A stretch of DNA of 19,323 nucleotides from JBAXEO01 sp964541375 (GTDB lineage: Bacteria > Actinomycetota > Coriobacteriia > Anaerosomatales > JAAXUF01). Both the position numbers and the translations under genes were made by a program. Of this stretch, positions 1-7,629 are shown piece after piece. Within the stretch, counting starts at the first letter, position 1. Every line of letters begins with the position of its first letter. The stretch covers positions 1-19,323 of the forward strand of contig CAZIPT010000036.1 in the NCBI GenBank assembly GCA_964541375.1, written 5' to 3'. Below the pieces are notes generated by a model, which saw only the letters and a list, made by a program, of their open reading frames with translations, made no database searches and was not told where the DNA came from.

Positions 1-77
1 GGGCCCGTAGCTCAGCTGGCTAGAGCGCACGGCTGATAACCGTGAGGTCGCTGGTTCGAGTCCAGCCGGGCCCACCA
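1..77 (+). tRNA. tRNA-Ile (anticodon GAU)
   Basis: The sequence folds as a complete cloverleaf. Bases 1-7 pair perfectly with 67-73 as the acceptor stem, A74 is the discriminator and CCA is encoded at 75-77. The anticodon stem is CACGG/CCGTG around the loop CTGATAA, giving anticodon GAT (35-37), which decodes isoleucine ATC/ATT. The T arm carries the usual TTCGAGTCC. It is intact and presumably functional. Its 3' half from base 33 recurs in decayed form at 12757-12801. Confidence 0.97.
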
Positions 78-132
78 TGAGACACACTGCACAGGCGGCC
101 AATTCGGTCGCCTGTCTCATTTCACTCAGGGT
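33..132 (+). repeat. Direct repeat with 12757-12856 (tRNA 3' half plus hairpin)
   Basis: Aligned without gaps at a constant offset of 12724, this stretch matches 12757-12856. Bases 33-54 are identical (22 of 22). Over the tRNA part (33-77) there are three differences (T55G, A59G, G68T). The similarity continues more loosely through the hairpin downstream of the tRNA. The repeat begins inside the anticodon loop, one of the crossover points known for tyrosine recombinases that use tRNA genes. The two copies therefore look like the ends of an old insertion, or like a partial tRNA duplication. Confidence 0.8.
91..125 (+). terminator. Hairpin after tRNA-Ile, probable terminator
   Basis: ACAGGCG (91-97) pairs perfectly with CGCCTGT (109-115), and the following bases CTCATTTCA contain only a short T run. 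An alternative longer pairing, ATGAGACA (77-84) with TGTCTCAT (113-120), is also possible. The position right after the tRNA suits a transcription end or a processing signal. A diverged copy of the hairpin follows the tRNA relic at 12813-12841. Confidence 0.55.
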
Positions 133-168
133 CCAAGCTCCCGACCGGGCGGGGACGGTCCACGCGAA

Positions 169-217
169 CTTCCCAACACGAGCGTGGTCGGTGTATGTTA
201 CCAATTGGACACTAGCG
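169..217 (+). promoter_or_regulatory. Promoter/operator of the tetR1 operon (copy 1)
   Basis: The operator-like core TTACCAATTGGACACTA (198-214) contains the perfect palindrome CCAATTGG (201-208). It overlaps a candidate -10 hexamer, TATGTT (194-199). An upstream block CTTCCCAACACG (169-180) is also shared with copy 2. The whole block recurs at 9322-9368 ahead of the minus-strand SulP gene, in the same orientation to its gene and with a 2-base spacing change plus a few substitutions. The operator ends 63 bases before the chosen tetR1 start, so TetR1 probably represses itself here. No good -35 consensus is visible. Confidence 0.65.
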
Positions 218-277
218 ACGCCGAGTGGTGTCCCGCTCAAGATGTGGGCGGAGGGGAAGCGTGAGGGGTGGTTAAGC

Positions 278-928
278 TTGTCGGGTGATCGCGCGGCGGA
301 TTCACGTTCGGTCACGAAGCGTCCCGGGAAAGACGTGAACACCGCGCGCATTCTCGATTCCGCCCAAGTGCTGTTCGCCAAGCACGGGCCGCGTGCGGTG
401 ACGATCAGACAAGTCGCCGAGCACGCTGGAGTCTCCCACGCCCTCGTGCACAAGTACTTCGGATCCAAGGACGACTTGATCAAAGCGGTGATCGACCGTG
501 TTGACGTCAAACGCGCGTCTGCAGCCAGAGCCTCGTTGTCGCTGAGAGACGCGTACCAAGGGCTGCTCCCGCGAGTAATGCTTCAGCGAGACCACAGCAT
601 GATGCTCGTCCGCTCCGCTATGGAGGGGACGGAGTACGTTTCGCTCGCCGAGCGCATTCGCACCACTTCCGCGATGGTTGCCCTTGCGCGAGATGCGGCG
701 AAATCCGGCACCCTGCCCCTACCCCCACCCCGGGACATCGACCCCCGCGTTCTGGTTTCCGCTATAACCTCCATGATCCTCGGTTGGGCCTCGGTGGAGG
801 ACTGGGTCTGGCCTACGGCGGGAATCGACCCGGCCGAGAGGGAAGAAGTTCACCGCCAACTGATCGAGATCGCAGGCTACATGGCCGACCTGGCGCTCAT
901 CTCCGAGGTCACGGAGAAAGACACGTAG
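278..928 (+). CDS. TetR/AcrR-family transcriptional regulator (TetR1)
   Basis: This is a probable one-component repressor of 216 residues, a normal TetR length. The N-terminal DNA-binding domain covers about residues 20-70, with the helix-turn-helix around TIRQVAEHAGVSHALVHKYF (42-61) followed by the typical GSKDDL. The C-terminal ligand-binding half is unassignable. The open frame reaches back into the tRNA, so the long start is wrong. TTG at 278 has GAGGGG (263-268) nine bases upstream; ATG at 242 is the alternative but has no ribosome site. It leads an operon with a SulP carrier 75 bases downstream. An operator-like repeat lies in its leader and again before the opposing SulP operon, which suggests autoregulation and control of both. 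The ligand is unknown. Confidence 0.88.
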   Translation: MSGDRAADSRSVTKRPGKDVNTARILDSAQVLFAKHGPRAVTIRQVAEHAGVSHALVHKYFGSKDDLIKAVIDRVDVKRASAARASLSLRDAYQGLLPRVMLQRDHSMMLVRSAMEGTEYVSLAERIRTTSAMVALARDAAKSGTLPLPPPRDIDPRVLVSAITSMILGWASVEDWVWPTAGIDPAEREEVHRQLIEIAGYMADLALISEVTEKDT

Positions 929-1003
929 CGGTCGGCTGGCGCAACTGCACAGGGGGTGCGGTCGAGAAGGACTGTGTGCGAAGACGAGGGGAGCTGCGCG
1001 TAG

Positions 1004-2740
1004 TTGAGTGGGTCACCAACAGCCAAACGCAAGGCCGGGATAGCACGCTACATCCCGATTCTGTCGTGGTTGCCGAGCTACGACCCCAAGTGGTTGGCCT
1101 TTGACGTAGTCGCGGGACTGACGCTCTGGGGTCTCGTCGTACCCGAAGCCATGGCGTATGCCGGCATTGCGGGCCTACCACCGCAGGCCGGCCTCTACAC
1201 GATTCTCGCGGCCTTCCTTGTCTATGCGGTGTTCGGAACCTCGCGCCATCTGTCGGTCGGACCCACCTCTGCAACAGCGGCACTGCTCGCTTCTTCGGTG
1301 GCTGCAGCCCTCGTGGCGTCGTCCGCTGCCAATGCCTCTGATCCCAAGACGTATCAGACCTATGCGGCCGCCTTTGTCCTCGTGGTGGGTCTTGTCTATC
1401 TGGCTGCTGGCGTTGCCAGACTCGGATTCATCACTCAGTTCCTGTCAAAGCCCGTGATGGACGGCTTCGTTGTCGGCCTGGCGGTCTTTGTCGCCGTGGG
1501 GCAGCTCTACAAGCTGTTCGGCGTGCCCAAGACATCGGGAAACACCGCCGAGAAGTTCTTCGGCGTCCTCAAGGAGCTTCCCCAGGCGAACTTGGTCGCC
1601 GTCGCTTGCGGGGCGGGTGCGTTGCTCCTGCTTTTCGGCCTCCCGGCGCTCAGCAAGAAGATTCCCGCCGGGCTAGTGGTGCTGTTCGGTTCGATTGCGC
1701 TCAGCTCGGCGTTGAACCTCAGCGGCAACTACGGCGTCGAGGTCGTGGGGAAGCTTCCGCAGGGGCTGCCATCGTTGGCCGTCCCGCAGGTTCCCATCCA
1801 AGACCTGCTCGCGATGGCTTTGCCCGCGATCGGCGTCTTGCTCGTTGCGTTCAGCGAGAGCATCGGTGTTGCGCGGGAGTTCGCCGACAAGCACGGCTAC
1901 GAGGTGGACGCCGATCAGGAGCTCAACGCTAGCGCGGTGGCCAATGTGGCAAGCGCGCTGCTCGGCGGCATGATCGCCGGTGGCGGCATGTCATCGTCTG
2001 CTGTGAAGGAGGGGGCGGGCGCTCGAACCCAGGTGGCGAACCTCGTGACCTGGGCAGTGACGATCGTGACGGTGCTCTTCCTCACTCCGCTCTTCGCGTC
2101 GCTGCCGGAGGCGGTGCTCGGCGCACTCATCATCCATGCGGTCTGGCACATCATCGCCTCGCGGAAGCTGATCAAGCTTCGCAAGGAGGCACCGGCAGAG
2201 GTGTGGTTCGGAGTGCTGGCGATGGCCGGCGTCCTGCTCATCGACGTTCTGCAGGGCATGGTCATCGGGCTGGTCGGCTCGCTGCTGTTCGTCGTCTATC
2301 GGACGGCGCGTCCGCACGTGTCCTCTCTCGGCCGCGTACCTGGGGTGCCGGGCGCCTACTCCGACCTGGAGCGACACCCGGAGAACGCCGCTGTGCCTGG
2401 CGTACTGATAGTGCGTCCTGATGCCCAGATCTACTACGCGAACGCTCTCGCCGTTCGCGACCGCGTGAAGACCCTCATAGCCGAGGCGGACCCACCCGTC
2501 AGGATCGTCGTACTTGATGCGAGTGCTCAGGACCAGATCGACATCACCAGCACCGAGGTGCTCATCGGGCTCATCAAGGCCCTGCGCGAGCAAGGCATCG
2601 AATGGTGCGTGGCCGACGTCCACGCACCCGTTCTCGACCAGGGCCGCGGGACGGGCCTGGTCGACGCCATCGGCGTAGATCACGTGTTCCCGACGCTCGA
2701 CGCGGCGGTGAGACACGCGGAAGAGCCGAGGGAGGCTTGA
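1004..2740 (+). CDS. SulP-family anion transporter with STAS domain (SulP1)
   Basis: This is an inner-membrane anion carrier of the SulP (SLC26-type) family. Known members move sulfate, bicarbonate, chloride or other anions. The 578 residues carry the family signature PEAMAYAGIAGLPP (47-60) followed by QAGLY, then many hydrophobic helices, including the ATAALL segment after VGPTS. After about residue 435 there is a cytoplasmic STAS domain with the DASAQDQID segment, ending normally with VFPTLDAAVRHAE. The TTG start has AGGGGAG (987-993) ten bases before it. It is the second gene after tetR1 and probably cotranscribed. The substrate is not readable from sequence; a sulfatase in the facing operon makes sulfate a reasonable guess. 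Confidence 0.9.
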   Translation: MSGSPTAKRKAGIARYIPILSWLPSYDPKWLAFDVVAGLTLWGLVVPEAMAYAGIAGLPPQAGLYTILAAFLVYAVFGTSRHLSVGPTSATAALLASSVAAALVASSAANASDPKTYQTYAAAFVLVVGLVYLAAGVARLGFITQFLSKPVMDGFVVGLAVFVAVGQLYKLFGVPKTSGNTAEKFFGVLKELPQANLVAVACGAGALLLLFGLPALSKKIPAGLVVLFGSIALSSALNLSGNYGVEVVGKLPQGLPSLAVPQVPIQDLLAMALPAIGVLLVAFSESIGVAREFADKHGYEVDADQELNASAVANVASALLGGMIAGGGMSSSAVKEGAGARTQVANLVTWAVTIVTVLFLTPLFASLPEAVLGALIIHAVWHIIASRKLIKLRKEAPAEVWFGVLAMAGVLLIDVLQGMVIGLVGSLLFVVYRTARPHVSSLGRVPGVPGAYSDLERHPENAAVPGVLIVRPDAQIYYANALAVRDRVKTLIAEADPPVRIVVLDASAQDQIDITSTEVLIGLIKALREQGIEWCVADVHAPVLDQGRGTGLVDAIGVDHVFPTLDAAVRHAEEPREA

Positions 2741-2817
2741 GGCGTATCCGGAGTAGCACGGTGCCGGTGCCGCTGAGCCGGACGGCGTAGGCCGATCCTG
2801 GCCGAGAGGAGATGGAC

Positions 2818-3906
2818 GTGAAAGACACAGAACGCCAGCTCGGGCTCCCGGGAGGGAGTACGTTTCTCCCGATGGCCCTCGGTATCGCCTCGGTAGTAAT
2901 CATCCTGGCGGCCGTTCATGGCGCCAGTCAGATAGTGAGTCAGTTCCTCATGGCCTTCGTCATTGCGGTGTCGATTGCCCCGCTGCAACGGTGGCTCATC
3001 AAGCGCGGCGTGCATCCGACGTTCGCCTTCATCATCACAGTGATCGCGACGTTGGTGGGCATCGGTGCCGCAATCGTCGTGGTCGTTTCATCGCTCAACA
3101 ACTTCATAGCCGACCTGCCTCAGTATGAGGAGCAGTTCGCTCAGCTGCAGAGCCAGGTCGTCCAGGCACTGTCCGCCATCGGCATCACGGCGTCGTCTGC
3201 TCCACAGGCCGACACGAGCGCTCTCGCCAAGATGGTGGCAGAGGTGGCCGCGTGGCTCGTGAGCGCGTTTGCGAACTTCGGGTTCATGCTGGCGCTCGCT
3301 GTGTTCATGCTCCTGGAGTCCACGTTCATGCCGGCGAAGGTAAAGGCGATAGCGACGCCGGTTTCCCGAGCGCCCCTCGATCGATTTGTTGGGAACGTGC
3401 GCAACTACGTGGTGGTGACCGCTTGGGTGAACTTCCTGGTGGCCGCGGTCGATACCGCTCTGCTTTTCGTGATGGGGGTGCCCTACGCGGTACTCTGGGG
3501 CGCGCTGGCCTTCCTCTTCGGGTTCATCCCGAGCGTAGGGTTCATGCTGTCGCTCGTGGGTCCGGCGCTGATGGCACTTCTCGTCTCAGGCCCGCAGGCC
3601 GCGCTCGTTGTCATCGTCGCATTCATCGTGATCAACGGCGGAATCCAGAACATCCTGTTGCCTCGGCAGATGGGCGAGGGCACTGATCTCTCGGCGGCGG
3701 TGGTCTTCGGTTCGCTGCTGTTCTGGGGCTACATCCTGGGTCCGGTCGGCGCGATCCTCTCGGTTCCCATGACGATGATCGTGCGGCTCTCGCTTGAGTC
3801 ATCGGAGAGTACTCTCGGCTTGAGCTACCTGATGAGCAGTGGCAGGCATCCGTTCGACGGTGAATTGACGGAGGCGGAAAGCCCCGAAGCCGGCGGCTCC
3901 GTGTAG
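2818..3906 (+). CDS. AI-2E family transporter (UPF0118/PerM-TqsA type)
   Basis: This integral membrane protein of about 362 residues belongs to the AI-2E family, whose members include the E. coli autoinducer-2 exporter TqsA and several ion transporters. It has N-terminal helix pairs, a hydrophilic stretch from about residue 90 to 135 (LPQYEEQFAQLQ), then the conserved C-terminal core GALAFLFGFIPSVGF and VINGGIQNILLPRQMGE, ending in GPVGAILSVPM. AGAGGAG (2805-2811) abuts the ATG at 2812, so the GTG at 2818, six bases further on, is the better-placed start. It lies 77 bases after sulP1 and is probably the last gene of the tetR1 operon. Its cargo here is unknown; an ion role is as likely as signal export. 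Confidence 0.87.
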   Translation: MKDTERQLGLPGGSTFLPMALGIASVVIILAAVHGASQIVSQFLMAFVIAVSIAPLQRWLIKRGVHPTFAFIITVIATLVGIGAAIVVVVSSLNNFIADLPQYEEQFAQLQSQVVQALSAIGITASSAPQADTSALAKMVAEVAAWLVSAFANFGFMLALAVFMLLESTFMPAKVKAIATPVSRAPLDRFVGNVRNYVVVTAWVNFLVAAVDTALLFVMGVPYAVLWGALAFLFGFIPSVGFMLSLVGPALMALLVSGPQAALVVIVAFIVINGGIQNILLPRQMGEGTDLSAAVVFGSLLFWGYILGPVGAILSVPMTMIVRLSLESSESTLGLSYLMSSGRHPFDGELTEAESPEAGGSV

Positions 3907-3940
3907 GCGAGCAAGGCGAGCTCGGCTCGCCTACTTCGGC
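3903..3940 (+). terminator. Hairpin at the end of the AI-2E gene
   Basis: GTAGGCGAGC (3903-3912) pairs perfectly over ten bases with GCTCGCCTAC (3925-3934). The left arm includes the stop codon, and TTC follows with only a weak T tract. It probably ends the tetR1-sulP1-AI-2E operon, which meets the sulfatase operon head-on. The rest of the convergent gap up to 4144 has a second hairpin, GCTTGAC (3996-4002) with GTCAAGC (4009-4015), and no credible gene. Confidence 0.55.
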
Positions 3941-4144
3941 GTCGTCTCTTGCCTGGGCCATCGTCGACGGCCTTGTAGGGCACTTGCCGGCTGTCGCTTG
4001 ACGCTGGAGTCAAGCAGCCGCGTCTCGCGGTCAGTTTCGACGATTTGTCTATCAGGGAAGCGTCTGCGCCTAGGGGCACGCACGCGCCTCGTTCGCTTCG
4101 GGGCGGCCGGTTGATCCGCGTCCGCGAAGAGCTGAGGCACCCGC

Positions 4145-5764
4145 CTAGAGGGTGAAGAGGGCTTTGTCTTCCCCAATCTCCTCATCGATCAGCGCATTGA
4201 GCTTCTGGTTCATGGACGACAGCAATTCTTCACTGTATTTGGGATTAGCCGGGTCAGCCAGATTGTCCATTTCCTCAGGATCCATCAACAGGTCGTAGAG
4301 GGCGACGTCATTGTCGGCCAGCAACTGCTCAGCCGTTGCCGGCAGGTTGTAGGTGCCCAACCCGAAGTAGCGGACCAGCTTGTATCGACCATCAAAGACG
4401 CAGCGGAAGATCTCTCGCTTCTCAAGATTCGGCACACCGATCTCGTCCAACATGCCCTTGAAAGAGTCCATACCGCGATGGAACTCCACGCCAGCCTTGG
4501 CTGCGGCCGCGTCGAACACCTTGGTCGCGTTGCGGCTGAACCATTCTGCGTCGACGGTGGCGATCATGTCGTAGGTCAGCAGGCAGCCCTTGCCCGGCTC
4601 GCCGCTGCTGCCGCGCGGTCCGACTGAGGTGGGATCCTCCACGACTCCTGAAAGGTCATGCCCTTTCAGGAGGGGATACCGCTGCTGCCGCTCGTCCTCC
4701 GGCAGGCCGGCATAGGCCAGGATGGTGGGGGCCATGTCGAGATGGGAACCCACCGCATCCGTCCTGGCTCCGCCGGCGTGGCGGGGATCCACGATCACCA
4801 AAGGCACGTTGACGGTTTCCCGGAAGGCCACGCTGCCCTTTTGGCGCAGGTGATGAGCACCGCCCATCTCGCCGTGATCCGAGGTGAAGATGATGATCGT
4901 GTCATCAGCCTGGCCGGACGCTTCCAGAGCATCCAGCACTGCTCCGATGTGCCGGTCTACGTCGAGAAGGCAGTTGAGGTAGTAGTTGACATGGTTGTGC
5001 CACATGTCCCGGCGGTCCATCGGGATCGGGCCATAGTACACGTCACACAGGCCCTTGTAGCTGCGGACGGCCGGCGGCTGTCCCTCCAGGTCGTCGCAGA
5101 AGGAGCCGGGCAAAGCCGTCTCCCACTTCTGCTGATAAAGCGGCGCATCGGGCGCGTCAAAGATCGGGAACATGCTGTTTGCCTGGACCGTCTCATCGCC
5201 GTCCGTGTCGAAGAACATCACATCGTGAGGGTTGACGAAGTTCACGGTCATGAACCAGGGTTGAGTCGTGGCGACCTCGGGGGCACGCTTCGTCAGCCAG
5301 TCAACGGCCTCATCCGCGATCTTGGGATCTTTCAAGAGCCCATCCATAGGCCCGCCCACCACATCGCCCCAATCCTGGTACTCGGAGAAGCCGAAGGGTT
5401 CCATAGCTTCACGCGAGCCCTCAGCGGGGAACTCCGAGAGGTGCCACTTGCCTTTGTAGACGGTGTGGTAGCCCAGATCGCGCAGCATATGACCGATGGT
5501 GGGCAAGCCTTCAGAATCGGCCTTCATATCGTCGATCCAGGCGAAGTTGGTGTTGTCGAACATGCGGGTGTGCGGCGTATGTCGGCCGGTGTAGATCACC
5601 GAGCGGGAGGGGGTGCAAACCGTGGTGGTGGCGTGATGATTGGCAAAGGTGACCCCGCGGGAATGGATACGATCCCGGTTGGCCAAGACAAAGCCCGCCG
5701 GCAGAGACTGGTGGGCATACTCCTGGTCGGTCACGATCATGAGGATATTCGGCTGTTTCGTCAT
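4145..5764 (-). CDS. Formylglycine-dependent sulfatase (type I, alkaline-phosphatase superfamily)
   Basis: This predicted enzyme of 539 residues hydrolyses a sulfate ester to alcohol and sulfate. The catalytic signature is CTPSR (50-54), where Cys50 would be oxidised to formylglycine. Metal and active-site elements are D13 in VTDQE, K104 and H108 in KGKWHL, NPHD (178-181), the SDHGE motif with D296 and H297, and K309. It has no signal peptide, so it is probably cytoplasmic and acts on an imported ester. The ATG has AAGGGG (5771-5776) six bases upstream. It is the last gene of the sulP2-DUF389 operon. No formylglycine-generating enzyme or radical maturase lies in the window. Some 60-base stretches near its 3' end are only about 50-53% GC by hand count. 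The substrate is unknown; choline-sulfatase-like or arylsulfatase activity are options. Confidence 0.9.
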   Translation of the reverse strand: MTKQPNILMIVTDQEYAHQSLPAGFVLANRDRIHSRGVTFANHHATTTVCTPSRSVIYTGRHTPHTRMFDNTNFAWIDDMKADSEGLPTIGHMLRDLGYHTVYKGKWHLSEFPAEGSREAMEPFGFSEYQDWGDVVGGPMDGLLKDPKIADEAVDWLTKRAPEVATTQPWFMTVNFVNPHDVMFFDTDGDETVQANSMFPIFDAPDAPLYQQKWETALPGSFCDDLEGQPPAVRSYKGLCDVYYGPIPMDRRDMWHNHVNYYLNCLLDVDRHIGAVLDALEASGQADDTIIIFTSDHGEMGGAHHLRQKGSVAFRETVNVPLVIVDPRHAGGARTDAVGSHLDMAPTILAYAGLPEDERQQRYPLLKGHDLSGVVEDPTSVGPRGSSGEPGKGCLLTYDMIATVDAEWFSRNATKVFDAAAAKAGVEFHRGMDSFKGMLDEIGVPNLEKREIFRCVFDGRYKLVRYFGLGTYNLPATAEQLLADNDVALYDLLMDPEEMDNLADPANPKYSEELLSSMNQKLNALIDEEIGEDKALFTL

Positions 5765-5791
5765 GATTCACCCCTTAACATCGCAACGGCT

Positions 5792-6490
5792 TCAGGCCTT
5801 CGAACTCCTTGAAACGGAGTCCTCAGGGGCCTTCTTAACATTCATGCTGGACGATTTCACCAGGAGCAACACGCTCATCAGCCCGACCCACACTGGGAAG
5901 AGCAGGATGACCATATCGAACGCCTGCACGCCCAGAAGCAGTACGAGGCCCACGGCGAGTCCGACAAGGGCCGCCCACTTGGGTAGTGCGCCGATACGAA
6001 GAACGATGGTCGACGTCACGAGCGTGAACACGCCGGCGCTTCGCGCTACGAACATGTAGAACATCGCGCGCGCGATCGACTGGCCGAGCTCGGCGTTGGG
6101 ACCGGTGGGTTGGGCCAGCGTCAGCAGCCCGGTCAGCACCGAAGCGGCGGCGAACACCATAGCGACGAAGACGATGCCGCTGCCGAGAAAGACGGTCGCG
6201 AAGAACTGGTCCTCGTGCGCGCCGATGAGATCGCGCACCACCCCGATGAACCACAGAAAGGCGATGCCGGCGAACGGCAGGAGATAGGCGGGGACGATTG
6301 TGGCGTGCTGCATCGCCAGCCCGGCGGCGTCGGCCAGCGGACCCATGGAGCCGGGTTCGACGACAGAACGCATGATGATCACCGACGCTGCGAACAGTAT
6401 CGAGAAGACGATGCCGGCCACGCCTGCGGCGCGAGGCGTCGTCAGCCGCCCCTGCGCAAGGGCCATCGGAGTCTCAGTCGGCGTGGTCAT
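5792..6490 (-). CDS. Uncharacterised six-helix membrane protein
   Basis: I do not recognise the family. The 232-residue protein has about six hydrophobic segments, beginning near residue 22 (VAGIVFSILFAASVIIM) and ending with FDMVILLFPVWVGLMSVLLL, and a short hydrophilic C-terminus. A charged loop, VVRDLIGAHEDQFFATVFLG, sits between helices two and three. The ATG overlaps the stop of the DUF389 gene in an ATGA arrangement, so the two are translationally coupled, and GGGAG lies a few bases upstream. The sulfatase begins 27 bases after its stop. It is therefore probably an accessory membrane subunit or an independent transporter in the same operon. Confidence 0.8.
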   Translation of the reverse strand: MTTPTETPMALAQGRLTTPRAAGVAGIVFSILFAASVIIMRSVVEPGSMGPLADAAGLAMQHATIVPAYLLPFAGIAFLWFIGVVRDLIGAHEDQFFATVFLGSGIVFVAMVFAAASVLTGLLTLAQPTGPNAELGQSIARAMFYMFVARSAGVFTLVTSTIVLRIGALPKWAALVGLAVGLVLLLGVQAFDMVILLFPVWVGLMSVLLLVKSSSMNVKKAPEDSVSRSSKA

Positions 6491-7470
6491 GCACTCTCCC
6501 TCTCGTGTTGGGCTGCCTCGGCAGATTCGATTCCGGCTGCATCGCGCAAGAGACCTGCCGGGTCTACGATTCCACGCCGCTTGCCCACGGCAAGTTGGAC
6601 GGCGAGTCCCATGGTCGCGCCCAGAAGCAGCATGATCACGTTCACAGTGAGCATCACGAGCGCTTCTTGCGCGTGGGCCGACTGCAACAGGCCGATTGAG
6701 ACGCCCGCGTACGCGGCGGCCGGGATGGTCGTTACGGAGATCGCCACCCCAACTGCCGCCCCCGCTTTGGTCTCGAATGCGAACATGCCGGCCACGCCTG
6801 CGGCCAGTGCGATGATGACGATCATCACGTTATAGGTGGCTAAGGACTGTATGGTCGCCTGCGAGAGCTGGTAGCCGCTCGGCAGCAGGTTGGCTCCGCG
6901 CATGAATGCGGCTGTGAGAAGGGCCGCGAGCGTCGTGAACGCATAGCCGATTGCGAGAGTGAGCGTACCGCGGCCGGCAAGCCTCCAGCGCCGTCCGACC
7001 AAACCGACACTGGTGGCGATGATCGGGGTGAGATCGGGTGCCAAAGCCATTGCGCCGACGATGAGGACCGCGTTCTCGGTCATCACCCCGAAGGCGGCGA
7101 TGATGCCCGCGATCATCATGAAGGTGGCGTACTTGGCGCTGAACCGGGCGTTCACTCGCGCCTGGTTCACCACGGCGCTCCACACCAGGGCCTCGCCGCG
7201 CGGTGCGAGCCACGAGCGCTCACCGGCCTCGATCGTGGGCACCGTCTCGGACTGCAGCACGTCGATCTCCTCGGGCAGAACTCCCGCCTCGATCATTCGG
7301 CGCATGACGCGATCGGTCATCGCGGGGGTGAGCTCGGCGGTGATCAGGGTCTTGGAGCCGTCGAACGTGGTCCCGACCGCCACCACGTGCCGTGCCCCCT
7401 CGACTTGCTGCAGGAGAGAGCCGATCTCTTGCGCGCGTTCGTTGGCGAGATAGACGCGCATCTGCAGCAT
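6487..7470 (-). CDS. DUF389 family membrane protein
   Basis: The protein has 327 residues. An N-terminal soluble part (about 1-95, starting MLQMRVYLANERAQEIGSLL) is followed by several membrane helices with the family's core TENAVLIVGAMALAPDLTPI and the glycine/alanine-rich helices after it. DUF389 proteins have no established function; they are integral membrane proteins often found near transport genes. The open frame continues to a GTG at 7509, but the ATG at 7470 has a GGGGGGG run (7478-7484) seven bases upstream and a family-like N-terminus. The stop overlaps the next gene by four bases. A hairpin at 7495-7528 lies in the leader. Confidence 0.85.
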   Translation of the reverse strand: MLQMRVYLANERAQEIGSLLQQVEGARHVVAVGTTFDGSKTLITAELTPAMTDRVMRRMIEAGVLPEEIDVLQSETVPTIEAGERSWLAPRGEALVWSAVVNQARVNARFSAKYATFMMIAGIIAAFGVMTENAVLIVGAMALAPDLTPIIATSVGLVGRRWRLAGRGTLTLAIGYAFTTLAALLTAAFMRGANLLPSGYQLSQATIQSLATYNVMIVIIALAAGVAGMFAFETKAGAAVGVAISVTTIPAAAYAGVSIGLLQSAHAQEALVMLTVNVIMLLLGATMGLAVQLAVGKRRGIVDPAGLLRDAAGIESAEAAQHERESA

Positions 7471-7494
7471 GCCAATACCCCCCCGTTTCAGTCT

Positions 7495-7528
7495 TGGTGA
7501 CACGCCCACGCACGGCAGCGCGTCACCA
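7495..7528 (-). promoter_or_regulatory. Inverted repeat between sulP2 and the DUF389 gene
   Basis: TGGTGACACGC (7495-7505) and GCGCGTCACCA (7518-7528) are inverted with 10 of 11 bases pairing and a 12-base loop. It lies 25 bases upstream of the DUF389 start. No T run follows on the minus strand, so it is a poor terminator. An operator or an RNA hairpin that adjusts expression of the downstream genes fits better. The function is inferred only. Confidence 0.4.
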
Positions 7529-7539
7529 GATCGTGCAGG

Positions 7540-7629
7540 TCACCCTCTGCCGCCGGACTCGCCCAGCCACCGCCGTGCAGCATTCCTTGCCCAGCTGACC
7601 GATGCCGTCTGGCTCCAATGTTCTGCCTA
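7540..7629 (-). pseudogene. In-frame STAS-like tail beyond the sulP2 TAG stop
   Basis: Reading sulP2 in frame past its TAG (7627-7629) gives 28 codons up to a TGA (7540-7542). They encode a segment ending ASVSWARNAARRWLGES and a few more residues. SulP/STAS proteins of this type usually end with a stretch resembling GASxxxAxxxAxxWL, which this matches, whereas the annotated protein stops abruptly at LGERRG. This suggests that the stop is a nonsense mutation that removed the last STAS helix, or that it is read through. It could be chance. Confidence 0.4.

Noticed and set aside
77..277. Long N-terminal extension of tetR1 beginning in the tRNA CCA
   Set aside because: It would overlap the tRNA, its hairpin and the promoter/operator. 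The extra residues have no TetR character, and TTG 278 has a good ribosome site.
4658..5812. 384-residue open frame antisense to the sulfatase
   Set aside because: It is the mirror of a clear sulfatase with all catalytic motifs, and the protein matches no family I know; long antisense frames are common in high-GC genes.
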